In this document: one piece after another, positions 54,609 to 64,000 of the stretch
Layout of the letters: the number at the start of each line of letters is the position of its first letter
How positions within the stretch are numbered: the stretch's first letter is position 1
Origin: an uncultured Dehalococcoidia bacterium
GTDB taxonomy: Bacteria > Chloroflexota > Dehalococcoidia > Lucifugimonadales > G958296245
NCBI GenBank assembly: GCA_958296245.1
Contig: OY282458.1
Coordinates: 1,052,440 to 1,116,439 of the forward strand
Direction: 5' to 3'
Length of the DNA: 64,000 nt
Position numbers and translations under genes: made by a program
The notes under the pieces: generated by a model
What the model saw: the letters and a program-made list of their open reading frames with translations, nothing else
Told to the model about the DNA's origin: nothing
Database searches by the model: none

Positions 54609-55025
54609 TTCCTACTCCGGGAGGGTTAAGGGTCGCTTCGTCACGGATTGAGTGGGGATTCGTTCTACTCTCATGTGTAATCGGCGCGACGCGGGGTGAT
54701 GCGTGTAGGTAGAGGTACTAGAGTACGCAAGGGTCCCTAGAGGTTGGAAGGCGCCGGCAGCCCTAATGCGCCGGCAACGTGGTCTCTGATGAGGTATGTC
54801 TCCCCGATTTGAAGCCGACTCGCGGGCGGCCCCCCTACAGCGTAGCTAAGGCGATGGCCTCGGTTAAAGAAGAATCGTCCCAGCGCTGCGTATCTACTGC
54901 GTTCCGAAGAGGGAGAAGCATATTGATGCTAGCACACCGGCCCCAGTGAGTCCAGCGGGTTGACGGTCAGTAACTGTTCAGAGTTCGTGAGGTCCCGGGA
55001 GTTCCGATTCTGGGAGGGGCGTTCG
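54609..55025. other. 417-base non-coding gap upstream of rho
   Basis: No ORF with a recognisable product. It holds the rho 5' region and, at 54970-54993, one end of the dispersed element (GTAACTGTTCAGAGTTCGTGAGGT), close to the Ldh-family gene end. I see no riboswitch or structured RNA. Confidence 0.5.
54970..54993 (+). repeat. Solo end of the CTGTTCAGA element
   Basis: GTAACTGTTCAGAGTTCGTGAGGT matches the ends at 60580-60601 and (reverse) 60730-60751, and 30781-30801. Only this end is present; the rest of the element is not recognisable here. Confidence 0.6.
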
Positions 55026-56117
55026 TTACACGCGTTCAAGGTCGGGGATGGACAGCTCGCTCGTGATGCCGTCGAACCACTCTATGACCTCGGTATGGAG
55101 GGGGATGCCTTTGGCGCGCCGCTCCTGCTCCTCCTCGAACTCCGGGAGCCCCGGATACATGACGCGCTCGTGGCCGGGCGCGGGCTTGGTGGCCTTCAAC
55201 GCGCCGAGCACCCCGTCCATGGAGTCCTTGAAGGCTGATAGGTCCGTGAACGCCTCTATGTTGTAGGCGGCGAAGAAGTGACTCCCGCCGTACGCCGCGC
55301 CCCCGAGCATGGCAGGCAGGTTCCCTGACAAGAGCGTCGCCATAATCTCGGCCATCATGCTGAAGCCGTACCCCTTGTGGGAGCCGTTCTCGCGGGTGCT
55401 GCCCATGAGCAGGAGGTTGAATTCCTCGGGGGGCGGCACGGGTGTCGGCGTGACGTTGGGGTTGCCGTCGGCGTCCGTGATCCAGCCGGGCAGCAGCGTT
55501 GCTCCGACGCGGGAGGCGAGGCGCAGCTTGTTGCCTGCTATGATGCTGGTGGCGGCGTCGAAGAGGAACGGGGCTTCGTTTCTAGCGGGCGCCGCGATGG
55601 CGATGGGGTTGGTGCCGAGTTGGGGCTCGGCCCCGAAGGTTGGCACTACCGTCCTGCCGCCGGCGGTCATGCAGACGCCGATCATGCCGCTCCGGGCAGC
55701 GACCATCGCATGGTGGCCGATCGGGCCCGAGTGCCCGGCGTTCAGCATCGTCACGACGCCGACCCCCACCTTGCGGGCCTTGTCCACGGCGAGCCGCATG
55801 GCCTTGGGCCCCAGGATCACCGCCAGCCCCCTGTCGGCGTCGATTGCCGCGGTGCCGGGGGTCTCGCGCGTGATCTTCCAATCAGGCCGGGGGTTCAGCC
55901 CGCCGGCGCCGTACTGCGCGACGTAGGCCCGCAGCATGTTGGATACCCCGTGCGTCTCGACCCCCCTCAGATCGGCGGTGACGAGTACGTCGGCGCCTAC
56001 AGCCGCGTCTTCAGGCTCCACGCCCATCTTCTCGAACACGGCGGTGACCGTCCGTCGCAGAGACCTCTCGGGTACACGCACCTCGTCCTTTGGCGAAACA
56101 GCAAACCTCTCGAGCAT
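55026..56117 (-). CDS. Ldh/MDH-family NAD(P)-dependent oxidoreductase
   Basis: A 363-residue member of the malate/L-lactate dehydrogenase family (YlbC/AllD/DpkA type), a non-Rossmann dehydrogenase fold. 'VETHGVSNMLRAYVAQYGAG' is the conserved substrate region with the catalytic His; 'NAGHSGPIGHHAMVAARSGM' and 'FGAEPQLGTNPIAIAAPA' are hallmarks. Substrates in the family include malate, ureidoglycolate, sulfolactate and cyclic imino acids. ATG at 56117 lies about 30 bases after an extended -10. Stand-alone, so the substrate is undecided. Confidence 0.91.
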   Translation of the reverse strand: MLERFAVSPKDEVRVPERSLRRTVTAVFEKMGVEPEDAAVGADVLVTADLRGVETHGVSNMLRAYVAQYGAGGLNPRPDWKITRETPGTAAIDADRGLAVILGPKAMRLAVDKARKVGVGVVTMLNAGHSGPIGHHAMVAARSGMIGVCMTAGGRTVVPTFGAEPQLGTNPIAIAAPARNEAPFLFDAATSIIAGNKLRLASRVGATLLPGWITDADGNPNVTPTPVPPPEEFNLLLMGSTRENGSHKGYGFSMMAEIMATLLSGNLPAMLGGAAYGGSHFFAAYNIEAFTDLSAFKDSMDGVLGALKATKPAPGHERVMYPGLPEFEEEQERRAKGIPLHTEVIEWFDGITSELSIPDLERV

Positions 56118-56152
56118 CTCCTCACATTCCTGTAGCGGCGCAGGCGGCGGGC

Positions 56153-56161
56153 ATTGTATCA
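56153..56161 (-). promoter_or_regulatory. Extended -10 of the Ldh-family gene
   Basis: On the minus strand TG-A-TACAAT, 36 bases before the ATG at 56117. It argues against the longer N-terminus that would start inside it. Confidence 0.45.
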
Positions 56162-56282
56162 TTAGCCGGGAGCGCGTGGGGGGCAAGTGGGGAGTGATTG
56201 GGCCAAAGCCTCCGCGCTCTTCCGCAGCCTGCGGGACCGTTCGTGGTGAGCTGCCGAATCATGGATATGGCTCGGCAGGCGC

Positions 56283-56299
56283 CTTATCTCTCAGATAAG
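56283..56299. promoter_or_regulatory. Operator-like palindrome upstream of pntA
   Basis: CTTATCT-CTC-AGATAAG, perfect 7-bp arms around 3 bases, in the divergent space between the Ldh-family gene and the transhydrogenase operon. Size and symmetry suit a dimeric regulator. Confidence 0.4.
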
Positions 56300-56373
56300 A
56301 TGAGGGCGTCGGCGCGGGTGGCGAACGCGGCGGCCTGTTAAGATACATTGTCGGGGGTGATTGTAACGCGAAC

Positions 56374-57510
56374 ATGCGGATAGCCGTTCCGAAGGAGACG
56401 ATGGAGGGGGAGCGCCGGGTCGCGCTGACGCCCGACGCCGTGTCCGGACTGGTCGGGTCCGGCTTTGAGGTCGTGGTGCAGGCGGGCGCCGGGGAGGATG
56501 CCCTCTTCTTCGACGACCACTACCGGGCCGAAGGCGCCGAAGTGAGAGAGGCGCCCGATGACGTCTACGGCGGGGCCAACGTCGTCCTGAAGGTACAGCG
56601 TCCCTTGGAGCTCGCCGCCGGCGGGCACGAGGCCGATATGTTGGAACGGGGCGCCATCCTGATAGGCCTCCTTCAGCCCATGACCGAGCCCGCCTTGGCC
56701 GAGCGCCTCGCGTCCCAAAACGTGACGTCGTTCAGTCTAGACGCGGTGCCCCGTATCGCAAGGGCGCAGAGCATGGACGCGCTGAGTTCGATGGCCTCGA
56801 TTGCCGGATACAAGGCCGCGCTAATCGCGGCCAGTTCCATGAGCAAGTATCTACCCATGATGATAACGGCGGCGGGGTCTATACCTCCGGCCAAAGGGCT
56901 GGTGCTGGGGGCCGGGGTTGCCGGGCTGCAGGCCATTGCCACGGCGAGACGCATGGGAGCGGTGATGTCGGCGTTCGACGTGCGCCCCTCCGTGGAGGAG
57001 CAGGTCAAGAGCTTGGGCGCGGCGTTCATTCACGCGGACGGCGTCATGGCCGAATCGGAGGCTGAGAGCGGGTACGCCGAGGAATCCACGGAGGAGGCGC
57101 AGCGCCGAGAGCGGGCACTCCTCCACGAGAGCACGAGCGGAATGGACTTCATCATCGCGTCCGCCGCGGTGCCGGGCAAGCCCGCGCCCGTGCTCATCTC
57201 CGAGGAGATGGTGCATGACATGAAGCCGGGTTCGGTTATCGTCGACATAGCGGCAGAGACGGGGGGCAACTGCGCGCTGACCAGCCCTGGCGAGCGGGTG
57301 ACGGTTGGGGGCGTTCTGATCGACGGCCCGCTTAACCTGCCCAGCGCCATGCCCACACATGCGAGCCAGATGTACTCCAGGAACATCTCCAACCTCTTGC
57401 TCCACTTGGTCCAAGACGTCGGGATCGCCATCGACATAGACGACGTGATTACCAAGGGCTGCTGCGTCACCTACGACGGGACCGTCGTATTCCAGTCCGG
57501 CGCCGGGTGA
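56374..57510 (+). CDS. pntA: NAD(P) transhydrogenase alpha-1 subunit (NAD-binding domain I)
   Basis: A 378-residue domain I of proton-translocating transhydrogenase, which uses the proton gradient to reduce NADP with NADH. It begins 'MRIAVPKETMEGERRVALTP', like alanine dehydrogenase, and has 'GLVLGAGVAGLQAIATARRM' (NAD-binding) and 'GSVIVDIAAETGGNCALTSP'. It lacks the membrane helices present at the end of single-chain PntA; those are in the next gene. So the enzyme is the three-subunit (alpha1, alpha2, beta) form. Confidence 0.94.
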   Translation: MRIAVPKETMEGERRVALTPDAVSGLVGSGFEVVVQAGAGEDALFFDDHYRAEGAEVREAPDDVYGGANVVLKVQRPLELAAGGHEADMLERGAILIGLLQPMTEPALAERLASQNVTSFSLDAVPRIARAQSMDALSSMASIAGYKAALIAASSMSKYLPMMITAAGSIPPAKGLVLGAGVAGLQAIATARRMGAVMSAFDVRPSVEEQVKSLGAAFIHADGVMAESEAESGYAEESTEEAQRRERALLHESTSGMDFIIASAAVPGKPAPVLISEEMVHDMKPGSVIVDIAAETGGNCALTSPGERVTVGGVLIDGPLNLPSAMPTHASQMYSRNISNLLLHLVQDVGIAIDIDDVITKGCCVTYDGTVVFQSGAG

Positions 57511-57534
57511 CCCCTTCAGGAAGGACGAAACGGA

Positions 57535-57825
57535 ATGCTCGAGAACTCGCTACTGATAGAGCTGTATGTCTTCGTGCTAGCCGTGTTCGTGGGATTCGAG
57601 GTCATCACCAAGGTGCCGCCCACGCTGCACACGCCGTTGATGTCTGGGGCCAACGCGATTTCGGGCATCACACTTCTAGGGGCGATAGTCGTAGCGCTCC
57701 AAGCGGACGGATCTGTTGGGACAGTGCTCGGCCTTGCCGCCGTCGTGCTCTCGACGGTCAACGTCGTGGGGGGGTTCGTAGTGACCGACCGCATGCTCCG
57801 CATGTTCAGACGGACGCCGCGGTGA
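57535..57825 (+). CDS. pntAB: NAD(P) transhydrogenase alpha-2 subunit (membrane)
   Basis: A 96-residue subunit with three to four transmembrane helices. 'LAVFVGFEVITKVPPTLHTP', then 'LMSGANAISGITLLGAIVVA', is the conserved first half and forms part of the proton channel. ATG at 57535 is preceded by AGGAAGG. It is 24 bases after pntA and 26 before pntB, all in one operon. Confidence 0.93.
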   Translation: MLENSLLIELYVFVLAVFVGFEVITKVPPTLHTPLMSGANAISGITLLGAIVVALQADGSVGTVLGLAAVVLSTVNVVGGFVVTDRMLRMFRRTPR

Positions 57826-57851
57826 TGAGCGCCGAGGTGTAACGCTACCGC

Positions 57852-59252
<1,401 letters not shown>

Positions 59253-59288
59253 GACCTACGGGAGCCGATTCGGAAGGAGATGCCCGAC

Positions 59289-60494
59289 ATGGGAGAAGGC
59301 CGGAATCTGCGCTATGCGGATCTCTTCGCCAGCCGCACCCCCGGACCGAGCCCGGCGGCGCCGGTGAGGCGTCAGAAGTACGATTTCGCGGTCGCCTATC
59401 CTGACCCGGGGTCGCTGCCGTTGGACGAACTGACCGAGTCCCTGAAGCAGGCCCTAGACGAGGAGGGCCGGGACTTGGCGGTATACCCTCACACCCAGGG
59501 CTACCCTCCCCTCCGGGAGTACGTCGCTCAGAAGCTTGAGGACGACCGGGGCATCCAAGTGTCGCCTGACGAGATCGTCTTGGGCGACGGCTCCAGTCAG
59601 CCTATACACATGCTGGTCGAGGCGCTGATCGATCCCGGGGACGTCGTGCTCACTGAGCACTTCGTCTACAGCGGCACGTTGAACATACTGCGCCGCTTTC
59701 AAGCGGACGTGCGGGGCGTGCCGTGCGATGACGACGGCATCATCCCCGACGCCTTGGAGTCTGCGCTCCGGCAGGCCGCCGCCGAGGGCAGGCGGCCCAA
59801 GATGATATACACCATCCCGACGTTTCAGAATCCCATGGGCTGGACGATGACGCTGGAACGCCGCGCCGCGCTCATGGAGGCATCCAAACGCCACCGCGTG
59901 CCCATAATGGAAGACGATTGCTACGTAGATCTGCGCTACGACGGCGCCCCCGTCACCTCGATCCGTTCTCTGGACGACGCCTGCCACGTCATGTACGTGG
60001 GGTCCTTCTCGAAGGTCATTGCCCCCGGCATGCGCTTGGGATACTTGACAGCGCCCCCGGAGGTGCTGGACCGCGTCCGAGCCCTCAAGAGCGGGGGCGG
60101 CGTGAACCAGTTCGCCGCCCTAGCGGTCCATCGTTACGCCACCACCAAGCTACGGGACCATATCGACGACATAAACGAGGTACAGCGCGCCAAACGCGAC
60201 GCGATGCTGGCCGCGCTGGGCGAGAGCTTCGGTTCGTCTGCGGCGTGGAGCCGGCCGGAGGGCGGCTTGTACATATGGCTACAGATGCCCGAAGGGGCGG
60301 ACATGGTATCCGTGCACGAAGCCGCCTTGGCCGCCGGCGTCGGTTACCATCCCGGCCCCAACTTCGCGCCGGACGGCGTCTCTGGCCGGAACTATGCTCG
60401 CCTATGCTTCGGCTACAACACCCCGGAGGAGATCCACGACGGCGTCGCCCTGCTGGCCGAGGTGCTCTCCAAGGCCGGCGCGTTGGACGGCTAG
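59289..60494 (+). CDS. PLP-dependent aminotransferase, fold type I (2-aminoadipate/LysN-like)
   Basis: A 401-residue class I/II aminotransferase. The PLP lysine is in 'YVGSFSKVIAPGMRLGYL'; 'IYTIPTFQNPMGWTMTLERR' and 'PIMEDDCYVDLRYDG' contain the Asn and Asp that hold the cofactor. 'YPHTQGYPPLREYVAQKL' is typical of the MocR/2-aminoadipate group, but no DNA-binding domain is present. ATG at 59289 is preferred to ATG at 59280, as GGAAGGAG ends at 59279. It follows pntB by 36 bases and may be co-transcribed. The amino donor and acceptor are unknown. Confidence 0.91.
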   Translation: MGEGRNLRYADLFASRTPGPSPAAPVRRQKYDFAVAYPDPGSLPLDELTESLKQALDEEGRDLAVYPHTQGYPPLREYVAQKLEDDRGIQVSPDEIVLGDGSSQPIHMLVEALIDPGDVVLTEHFVYSGTLNILRRFQADVRGVPCDDDGIIPDALESALRQAAAEGRRPKMIYTIPTFQNPMGWTMTLERRAALMEASKRHRVPIMEDDCYVDLRYDGAPVTSIRSLDDACHVMYVGSFSKVIAPGMRLGYLTAPPEVLDRVRALKSGGGVNQFAALAVHRYATTKLRDHIDDINEVQRAKRDAMLAALGESFGSSAAWSRPEGGLYIWLQMPEGADMVSVHEAALAAGVGYHPGPNFAPDGVSGRNYARLCFGYNTPEEIHDGVALLAEVLSKAGALDG

Positions 60495-60579
60495 CGGCAG
60501 CTATCCCGAGACCAACGGCGTCCTTGGACGGTGGGCAAAGGGGGCCAGCCGCCCCCGGCCCGTTAGCACGGGGGGTCCT

Positions 60580-60751
60580 GTAGCTGTTCAGCGTTCATGA
60601 GATCTTTTCGACTGGCGTAGCCCTGATAGAGCAGACGTCTTTGATCCCCACCCGCCCTTGGTAACTGGGGGCACAGCCCCCAGACCCCCTGCCGGAGGGG
60701 AGAACCCCTCTGGACTCCTCCTTCGTACCTCACAGAGTCTGAACAGTTTAC
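60580..60751. repeat. Dispersed inverted-repeat element (CTGTTCAGA family), copy 2
   Basis: Terminal inverted repeats: GTAGCTGTTCAGCGTTCATGAG (60580-60601) and, on the other strand, GTAAACTGTTCAGACTCTGTGA (60751-60730). The 172-bp element has no ORF. Its right two thirds match 30781-30887 in inverse orientation, including the TCTCCCCTCCGGCAGGGGGT core. It lies just before the tRNA-Phe promoter, consistent with a MITE. Confidence 0.75.
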
Positions 60752-60758
60752 GGTTTCC

Positions 60759-60788
60759 TTGACAGGTTCCACGCCCCGGCAATAACAT
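60759..60788 (+). promoter_or_regulatory. Promoter of tRNA-Phe
   Basis: Consensus TTGACA (60759-60764), 18-bp spacer, TAACAT (60783-60788), nine bases before the tRNA 5' end. The -35 begins eight bases after the repeat element. Confidence 0.6.
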
Positions 60789-60797
60789 AGTCCTTGC

Positions 60798-60870
60798 GCC
60801 GAGGTAGCTCAGTCGGTAGAGCACAGCGCTGAAAACGCTGGTGTCGCCAGTTCGATTCTGGCCCTCGGCA
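60798..60870 (+). tRNA. tRNA-Phe (GAA)
   Basis: A 73-base cloverleaf. Acceptor GCCGAGG pairs with CCTCGGC, the D arm is GCTC...GAGC, the anticodon arm is CAGCG-CTGAAAA-CGCTG with anticodon GAA, and the T arm is GCCAG-TTCGATT-CTGGC. CCA is not encoded (CGC follows the discriminator A). Confidence 0.95.
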
Positions 60871-60914
60871 CGCTCAGGCGCCGCCGTTCCCGGCGCTCAA
60901 GGTATCTGTTGCGG

Positions 60915-60990
60915 GCGGAAGTGGCTCAGTTGGTAGAGCGTCTCCTTGCCAAGGAGAAGGTCGCCGGTTCGAATCCGGTCTTCCGCTCCA
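60915..60990 (+). tRNA. tRNA-Gly (GCC)
   Basis: A 76-base cloverleaf. Acceptor GCGGAAG pairs with CTTCCGC, the anticodon arm is TCTCC-TTGCCAA-GGAGA with anticodon GCC, and the T arm is GCCGG-TTCGAAT-CCGGT. CCA is encoded, unlike in the tRNA-Phe gene just upstream. Confidence 0.96.
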
Positions 60991-61108
60991 CCCCTCAAGG
61001 ACCGGGTCCGACAGCCTGATAACGCCTCGCGCAAACCCATAGGCGGACGCCGTGCTGTCGTGCGAATCTCTTGTTCATGGAAGGCGGGTCTTGTATCTGC
61101 GGGACATC

Positions 61109-61173
61109 CCTCAGACACCCGGCATAAGGGGGCTGGGGCCCTCTGCGCGCACCCCGTCCCTCCGCAGCCTGTT
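61109..61173. repeat. CCGCAGCCTG-type element fragment after tRNA-Gly
   Basis: CTCAGACACCCGGC...GGGGCT...GCGCGCACCCCGT ending TCCGCAGCCTGTT (61161-61173) parallels 15379-15437 after tRNA-Pro. The left inverted end is not clear here. The same 10-mer CCGCAGCCTG also occurs at 56222-56231. Confidence 0.55.
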
Positions 61174-61207
61174 GGACTCCCGCTAACGCAGAACAGCCTC
61201 AGACGGC

Positions 61208-61471
61208 TCAGGGCAGGAGTATCCGGCGGAGCAGCGGCCAGATGATGAGGTTCAGCAGTAGGAGGGCCACCATGGGGGTGAGGTCGAGCATGCCGAACTG
61301 GGGCATGAAGCGCCTGATGGGCGCAAGTATGGGTTCTGTGATCTGATGCAGGATGGGTGTTACGGGGTCGTTGCCCGACGGCGATATCCAGGACATGATG
61401 ACCCTGCCGAGTATCGCTATGTTCAACGCTTGGATCAGGAAGAAGACGAAGTTGTTGAGCAACGGGTTCAA
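61208..61471 (-). CDS. YggT-family membrane protein
   Basis: An 87-residue protein with two transmembrane segments. 'GRVIMSWISPSGNDPVTPIL' and 'ITEPILAPIRRFMPQFGMLD' match the YggT signature (ILxxRxxxSWxxP...TxPxLxPxRRxxP). Related proteins sit beside cell-division genes or proC, as here. TTG at 61471 overlaps the proC stop (TTGA), so it is coupled to proC. Confidence 0.93.
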   Translation of the reverse strand: MNPLLNNFVFFLIQALNIAILGRVIMSWISPSGNDPVTPILHQITEPILAPIRRFMPQFGMLDLTPMVALLLLNLIIWPLLRRILLP

Positions 61472-62271
61472 CCGGAGTCTCCCAGGCTCATGGACTTCTG
61501 ATAGGCGGCGTTGACGGCGTCGATGACGGTTCCCCTGAAGCCGGCGCGCTCGAACGTCAGCAGCGCCTCCGCGGTGGTGCCGCCTGGGGAGGTGACCATG
61601 TCTTTAAGCTCCGCCGGATGTCGGCCGGACTCCATCAGCAGGGTGGCGCTGCCCACCACGGTTTGCAGCACGAGCCTGCGGGCGGTGTCGCGGGGCATAC
61701 CGAGGTATACTCCGGCGTCGATGAGGGAATCCACGAATAGGAATACGTACGCCGGACCGCTGGCGCTCACGGCCGTGGCGGCGTCGATTAGCTTCTCGTC
61801 CTCTACGTAGAGCTCGTCCCCGAGGGTGCTCAGGATCCTCTTGGCATAGGCTACGGCCTCGGCGGGCGCCTCGGGGGCTGCGGTCCAAACCGTCATGCCC
61901 TTGCCGATTTGCGCCGGCGTGTTGGGCATGACTCGGATGACCGCCGGATGGCCTAGGCCTCCGGCCAAGGAGTCTATCCGCACCCCTGCGGCGATGGACA
62001 TTACCGCGCTGCCTCCGATGCTTGGGCGTATGTCGGCGAGCACCTCATGGATGCTTTGGGGCTTCACTGCGAGGACCGCCAAGCCCGCGCCGTCCAGCGC
62101 TTCGGAGTTGTCGGCGCTGGCGGCCACGCCGTACTCGCCGGCCAAGTGTCGCCGGCGTGACTCCAGGGGTTCGCCGACCCTTACGTCCTCGGGCCGGGCC
62201 AAGTCTGCGTCGAGGATGCCTCTGATCATGACCTCGGCCATGACGCCCCCGCCTACGAAACCTATCCGCAT
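61468..62271 (-). CDS. proC: Pyrroline-5-carboxylate reductase
   Basis: A 267-residue enzyme for the last step of proline synthesis. The NADP-binding start is 'MRIGFVGGGVMAEVMIRGI', followed by 'LAVLAVKPQSIHEVLADI', 'VIRVMPNTPAQIGKGMTVW' and 'TSPGGTTAEALLTFERAGF' (C-terminal signature). ATG at 62271. pdxA ends 15 bases upstream and yggT overlaps downstream; the operon is pdxA-proC-yggT. Confidence 0.95.
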   Translation of the reverse strand: MRIGFVGGGVMAEVMIRGILDADLARPEDVRVGEPLESRRRHLAGEYGVAASADNSEALDGAGLAVLAVKPQSIHEVLADIRPSIGGSAVMSIAAGVRIDSLAGGLGHPAVIRVMPNTPAQIGKGMTVWTAAPEAPAEAVAYAKRILSTLGDELYVEDEKLIDAATAVSASGPAYVFLFVDSLIDAGVYLGMPRDTARRLVLQTVVGSATLLMESGRHPAELKDMVTSPGGTTAEALLTFERAGFRGTVIDAVNAAYQKSMSLGDSG

Positions 62272-62286
62272 ACCCTAAACCTCGCG

Positions 62287-63300
62287 CTATGCCAGCTTCG
62301 ACTCGCGCGCCAGTCCTACCGCCACCCTGATGGCCTCTCGCATACCCTCGTGGTCGGCGACGCCCTTGCCCGCAATGTCGAAGGCCGTGCCGTGGTCTAC
62401 CGAAGTGCGTACGAAAGGCAGCCCCAGGTTCACGCTGACGCTCTGGGCCCAGTTGTGTACCTTGATGGGGATGTGGCCCTGGTCGTGGTACATCGCTAGG
62501 ACCACGTCGAACTTGCCGTTGATCGCCTGGTTGAAGACGGTGTCCGGCGGCACTGGGCCCGCGGCGCTTACTCCCCGGTCCCGCGCGTCCCTGACGGCGG
62601 GCGCGATGTGTTCCTGCTCCTCGCTCCCGATCAGTCCGCCGTCGCTGGCGTGGGGATTCAGGGCGGCGACGCCGATCCGGGGCGACGCGAAGCCCCATTT
62701 TCTGAAGTGTTCGTCGGTGAGCATGATCTTGGCGAGCACGTTTTCCCTGGTGGCGTAGTCGCATGCGACTCGCAGGGACTTGTGGGTGGTGAGGTGGACG
62801 ACGCGGAGCACGTCGGCCACCAGCATGGTGGCGACCTCCTTTGCGCCGGTCTGGCTCTGGAATATCTCCATGTGGCCGATGTCCTTGTGACCGGCCAGGC
62901 CGCAAGCCTCCTTGTTTATCGGCGCGGTGACGAGTGCGCCTACCAGCCCCGACGACGCCATCTCGCCGGCTTGGCGGACCCACTCCACCGAGGCCCTGCC
63001 GGCCACCGCCGATACGCGCCCAACGGACACGCTGCCGTAATCCAGATTTCCAACGTCAAGCACGTCCACGGCGCCAGGCTCGCCGACTATACCGCTCAGA
63101 TCCGCAGCTTTCCTAACCGCTGCCCGGTTGTCGAAGAGAGCAAAGGCGGCCTTCATGGCGTCGGCGTTTCCGACGACGAAGGGGCGGCAACGTTCGTACA
63201 TCCGCGGGTCCGCAAGGGCCTTGGCGGTTACTTCGGGGCCTATGCCCGCCGGGTCGCCCATAGTGATAGCTACGTATGGCCGGTTGCCGTTCGATCTCAT
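62287..63300 (-). CDS. pdxA: 4-hydroxythreonine-4-phosphate dehydrogenase
   Basis: A 337-residue dehydrogenase of the DXP-dependent pyridoxal phosphate pathway (or its PdxA2-like relatives). It shows 'VAITMGDPAGIGPEVTAKAL', 'VTAPINKEACGLAGHKDIGH' (metal-binding His) and 'MYHDQGHIPIKVHNWAQSVS'. ATG at 63300 was chosen; the longer frame adds a low-quality N-terminus. Other pdx genes are not in the window. A PfkB kinase lies divergently or upstream at the edge. If this is a PdxA2-type enzyme it may instead act in erythronate catabolism. Confidence 0.93.
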   Translation of the reverse strand: MRSNGNRPYVAITMGDPAGIGPEVTAKALADPRMYERCRPFVVGNADAMKAAFALFDNRAAVRKAADLSGIVGEPGAVDVLDVGNLDYGSVSVGRVSAVAGRASVEWVRQAGEMASSGLVGALVTAPINKEACGLAGHKDIGHMEIFQSQTGAKEVATMLVADVLRVVHLTTHKSLRVACDYATRENVLAKIMLTDEHFRKWGFASPRIGVAALNPHASDGGLIGSEEQEHIAPAVRDARDRGVSAAGPVPPDTVFNQAINGKFDVVLAMYHDQGHIPIKVHNWAQSVSVNLGLPFVRTSVDHGTAFDIAGKGVADHEGMREAIRVAVGLARESKLA

Positions 63301-63489
63301 ATCCTGCCGGTTCCCTGCCTCAGGAAACGCTTTGCATCCCGTGGGCGTCGTTCGGGAGCTGTTTCCGAAGTTTGGAGTATGCCGCCCTGATTCCCGATGC
63401 CGCGTTGCCGTAGCCATCCCAACCTTCACGCCGCCCAGCGACCCCCATTATACGGGATTGCTGCGACGCTGTGACGGCTGCGCCCGGGG

Positions 63490-64000
63490 TTATGCGGGGA
63501 GTGTATGCACGGTAGGCATCAGGTCCTCCACCTCCGCGCGCGCGGGCTGGCTCAATATGGCGCCGCGCCCGCCGACTTTGATGCCGGCGGCGGCCACACC
63601 CCATCTCGCGGCCTCGAAGAAGTCCGCGCCCTGCGCCAGCCTGTGCAGCAGGCCGCCGGCGAAGGCGTCGCCGGCGCCGGTCGTGTCCACCACTCCCCGG
63701 GGCGCCACGGCGGGAATGGCTCGCCTCCCGTTCGGCGTCGCGGCGAGCACCCCCAAGGGGCCTCTCTTCAGCGCAACGTTCTTCGCTCCAAGGTCTTGGA
63801 AGTATGCCACGGCGTCCCTTTCGTCGCCGATGCCGGTCAGCTCCAGTGTCTCTTCGGGGAAGCTGGGAAGCACGACGTCCGCGAACGGCATGACCTCCAT
63901 CATGGCGTCCCGGGCCCGCGCCGGGGACGTTAGGCTGAGCCTCAGGTTCGTGTCGTAGGAGACCAACACCCCCCGCGCCGAGGCTATGCGGACAGCTTCG
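63490..64000 (-). CDS. PfkB-family sugar kinase, C-terminal part (2-keto-3-deoxygluconate kinase-like), cut by window edge
   Basis: The frame is open to the last base, so its start lies beyond the window; about 169 residues are visible. 'VLVSYDTNLRLSLTSPARAR' is the KDG-kinase-type strand, 'VLPSFPEETLELTGIGDERD' follows, and the active site is 'VVDTTGAGDAFAGGLLH' with the catalytic Asp. A 189-base gap separates it from pdxA and shows no further gene. The kinase call is firm; the sugar (2-keto-3-deoxygluconate, fructose or other) is inferred. Confidence 0.88.
   Translation of the reverse strand, partial: EAVRIASARGVLVSYDTNLRLSLTSPARARDAMMEVMPFADVVLPSFPEETLELTGIGDERDAVAYFQDLGAKNVALKRGPLGVLAATPNGRRAIPAVAPRGVVDTTGAGDAFAGGLLHRLAQGADFFEAARWGVAAAGIKVGGRGAILSQPARAEVEDLMPTVHTLPA

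Overview
The window is GC-rich, densely coded bacterial chromosome with short intergenic gaps, frequent GTG/TTG starts and many four-base ATGA/GTGA gene overlaps. The gene mix is housekeeping plus a luciferase-like flavin oxidoreductase, a D-threonine-aldolase-like enzyme, an Ldh-family dehydrogenase, an M24 hydrolase, a VC0807-like membrane protein and large GAF and CAP proteins. This fits a heterotrophic Chloroflexota (SAR202/Dehalococcoidia-like) lineage best. That assignment is inference from gene content; no rRNA gene or other formal marker was compared.

Layout. 1-2036: end of a MacB/LolCDE-type ABC operon (FtsX-like permease, then two ATPases; the first carries an AbrB-like C-terminal domain). 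2086-3081: tandem array of an 88-bp unit. 3077-5831 (minus): flavin acyl-CoA-dehydrogenase-fold enzyme, pth and an RNase HI-MoaC fusion. 6092-10058 (plus): LLM oxidoreductase, transaldolase, phosphoglucose isomerase. 10092-15121: ribokinase, two membrane proteins and a GH43/GH32-like beta-propeller protein. 15181-18917: tRNA-Pro, prmA, dnaJ and hrcA. 19038-21633: broken transposase relic and a TP-repeat lipoprotein with a metzincin motif. 21796-25033: DSD1-type PLP enzyme, M24 hydrolase and Asp/Glu-racemase-fold protein. 25246-30710: ffh, tRNA-Ser, sucCD, pyrG. 30865-37377 (minus): zinc-ribbon/TM/CAP/LRR protein, JAMM peptidase and multi-GAF histidine-kinase-like protein. 37864-42992: transketolase, PspA module, SelA-fold enzyme, leuD. 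43065-44752 (minus): cupin and serS. 44936-49578: discrete small-peptide transcription unit followed by a methyltransferase and a heterodimeric ABC exporter. 49703-55025: Kelch lipoprotein, moaA-rdgB, HU, rho. 55026-60494: Ldh-family dehydrogenase, three-gene proton-translocating transhydrogenase and an aminotransferase. 60798-64000: tRNA-Phe, tRNA-Gly, yggT-proC-pdxA and the edge of a PfkB kinase gene.

How the genes connect. Central carbon metabolism is well represented (tal, pgi, tkt, sucCD, pntAB, pdxA via erythrose-4-phosphate, ribokinase and KDG-type kinase). Stress and envelope functions are HrcA/DnaJ, PspA-PspAA and several surface lipoproteins. Molybdopterin synthesis is split between moaC (fused) and moaA about 46 kb apart. 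Non-coding space is occupied by a few families of GC-rich inverted repeats, several next to tRNA genes. Many transcription units begin with an extended -10 (TG-N-TATANT).

The features most worth a second look are the RNase HI-MoaC fusion, the ABC ATPase with an AbrB-like tail, the 26-residue peptide unit upstream of the methyltransferase/ABC exporter, the multi-GAF kinase lacking its phospho-acceptor histidine, and the CAP-LRR surface protein.
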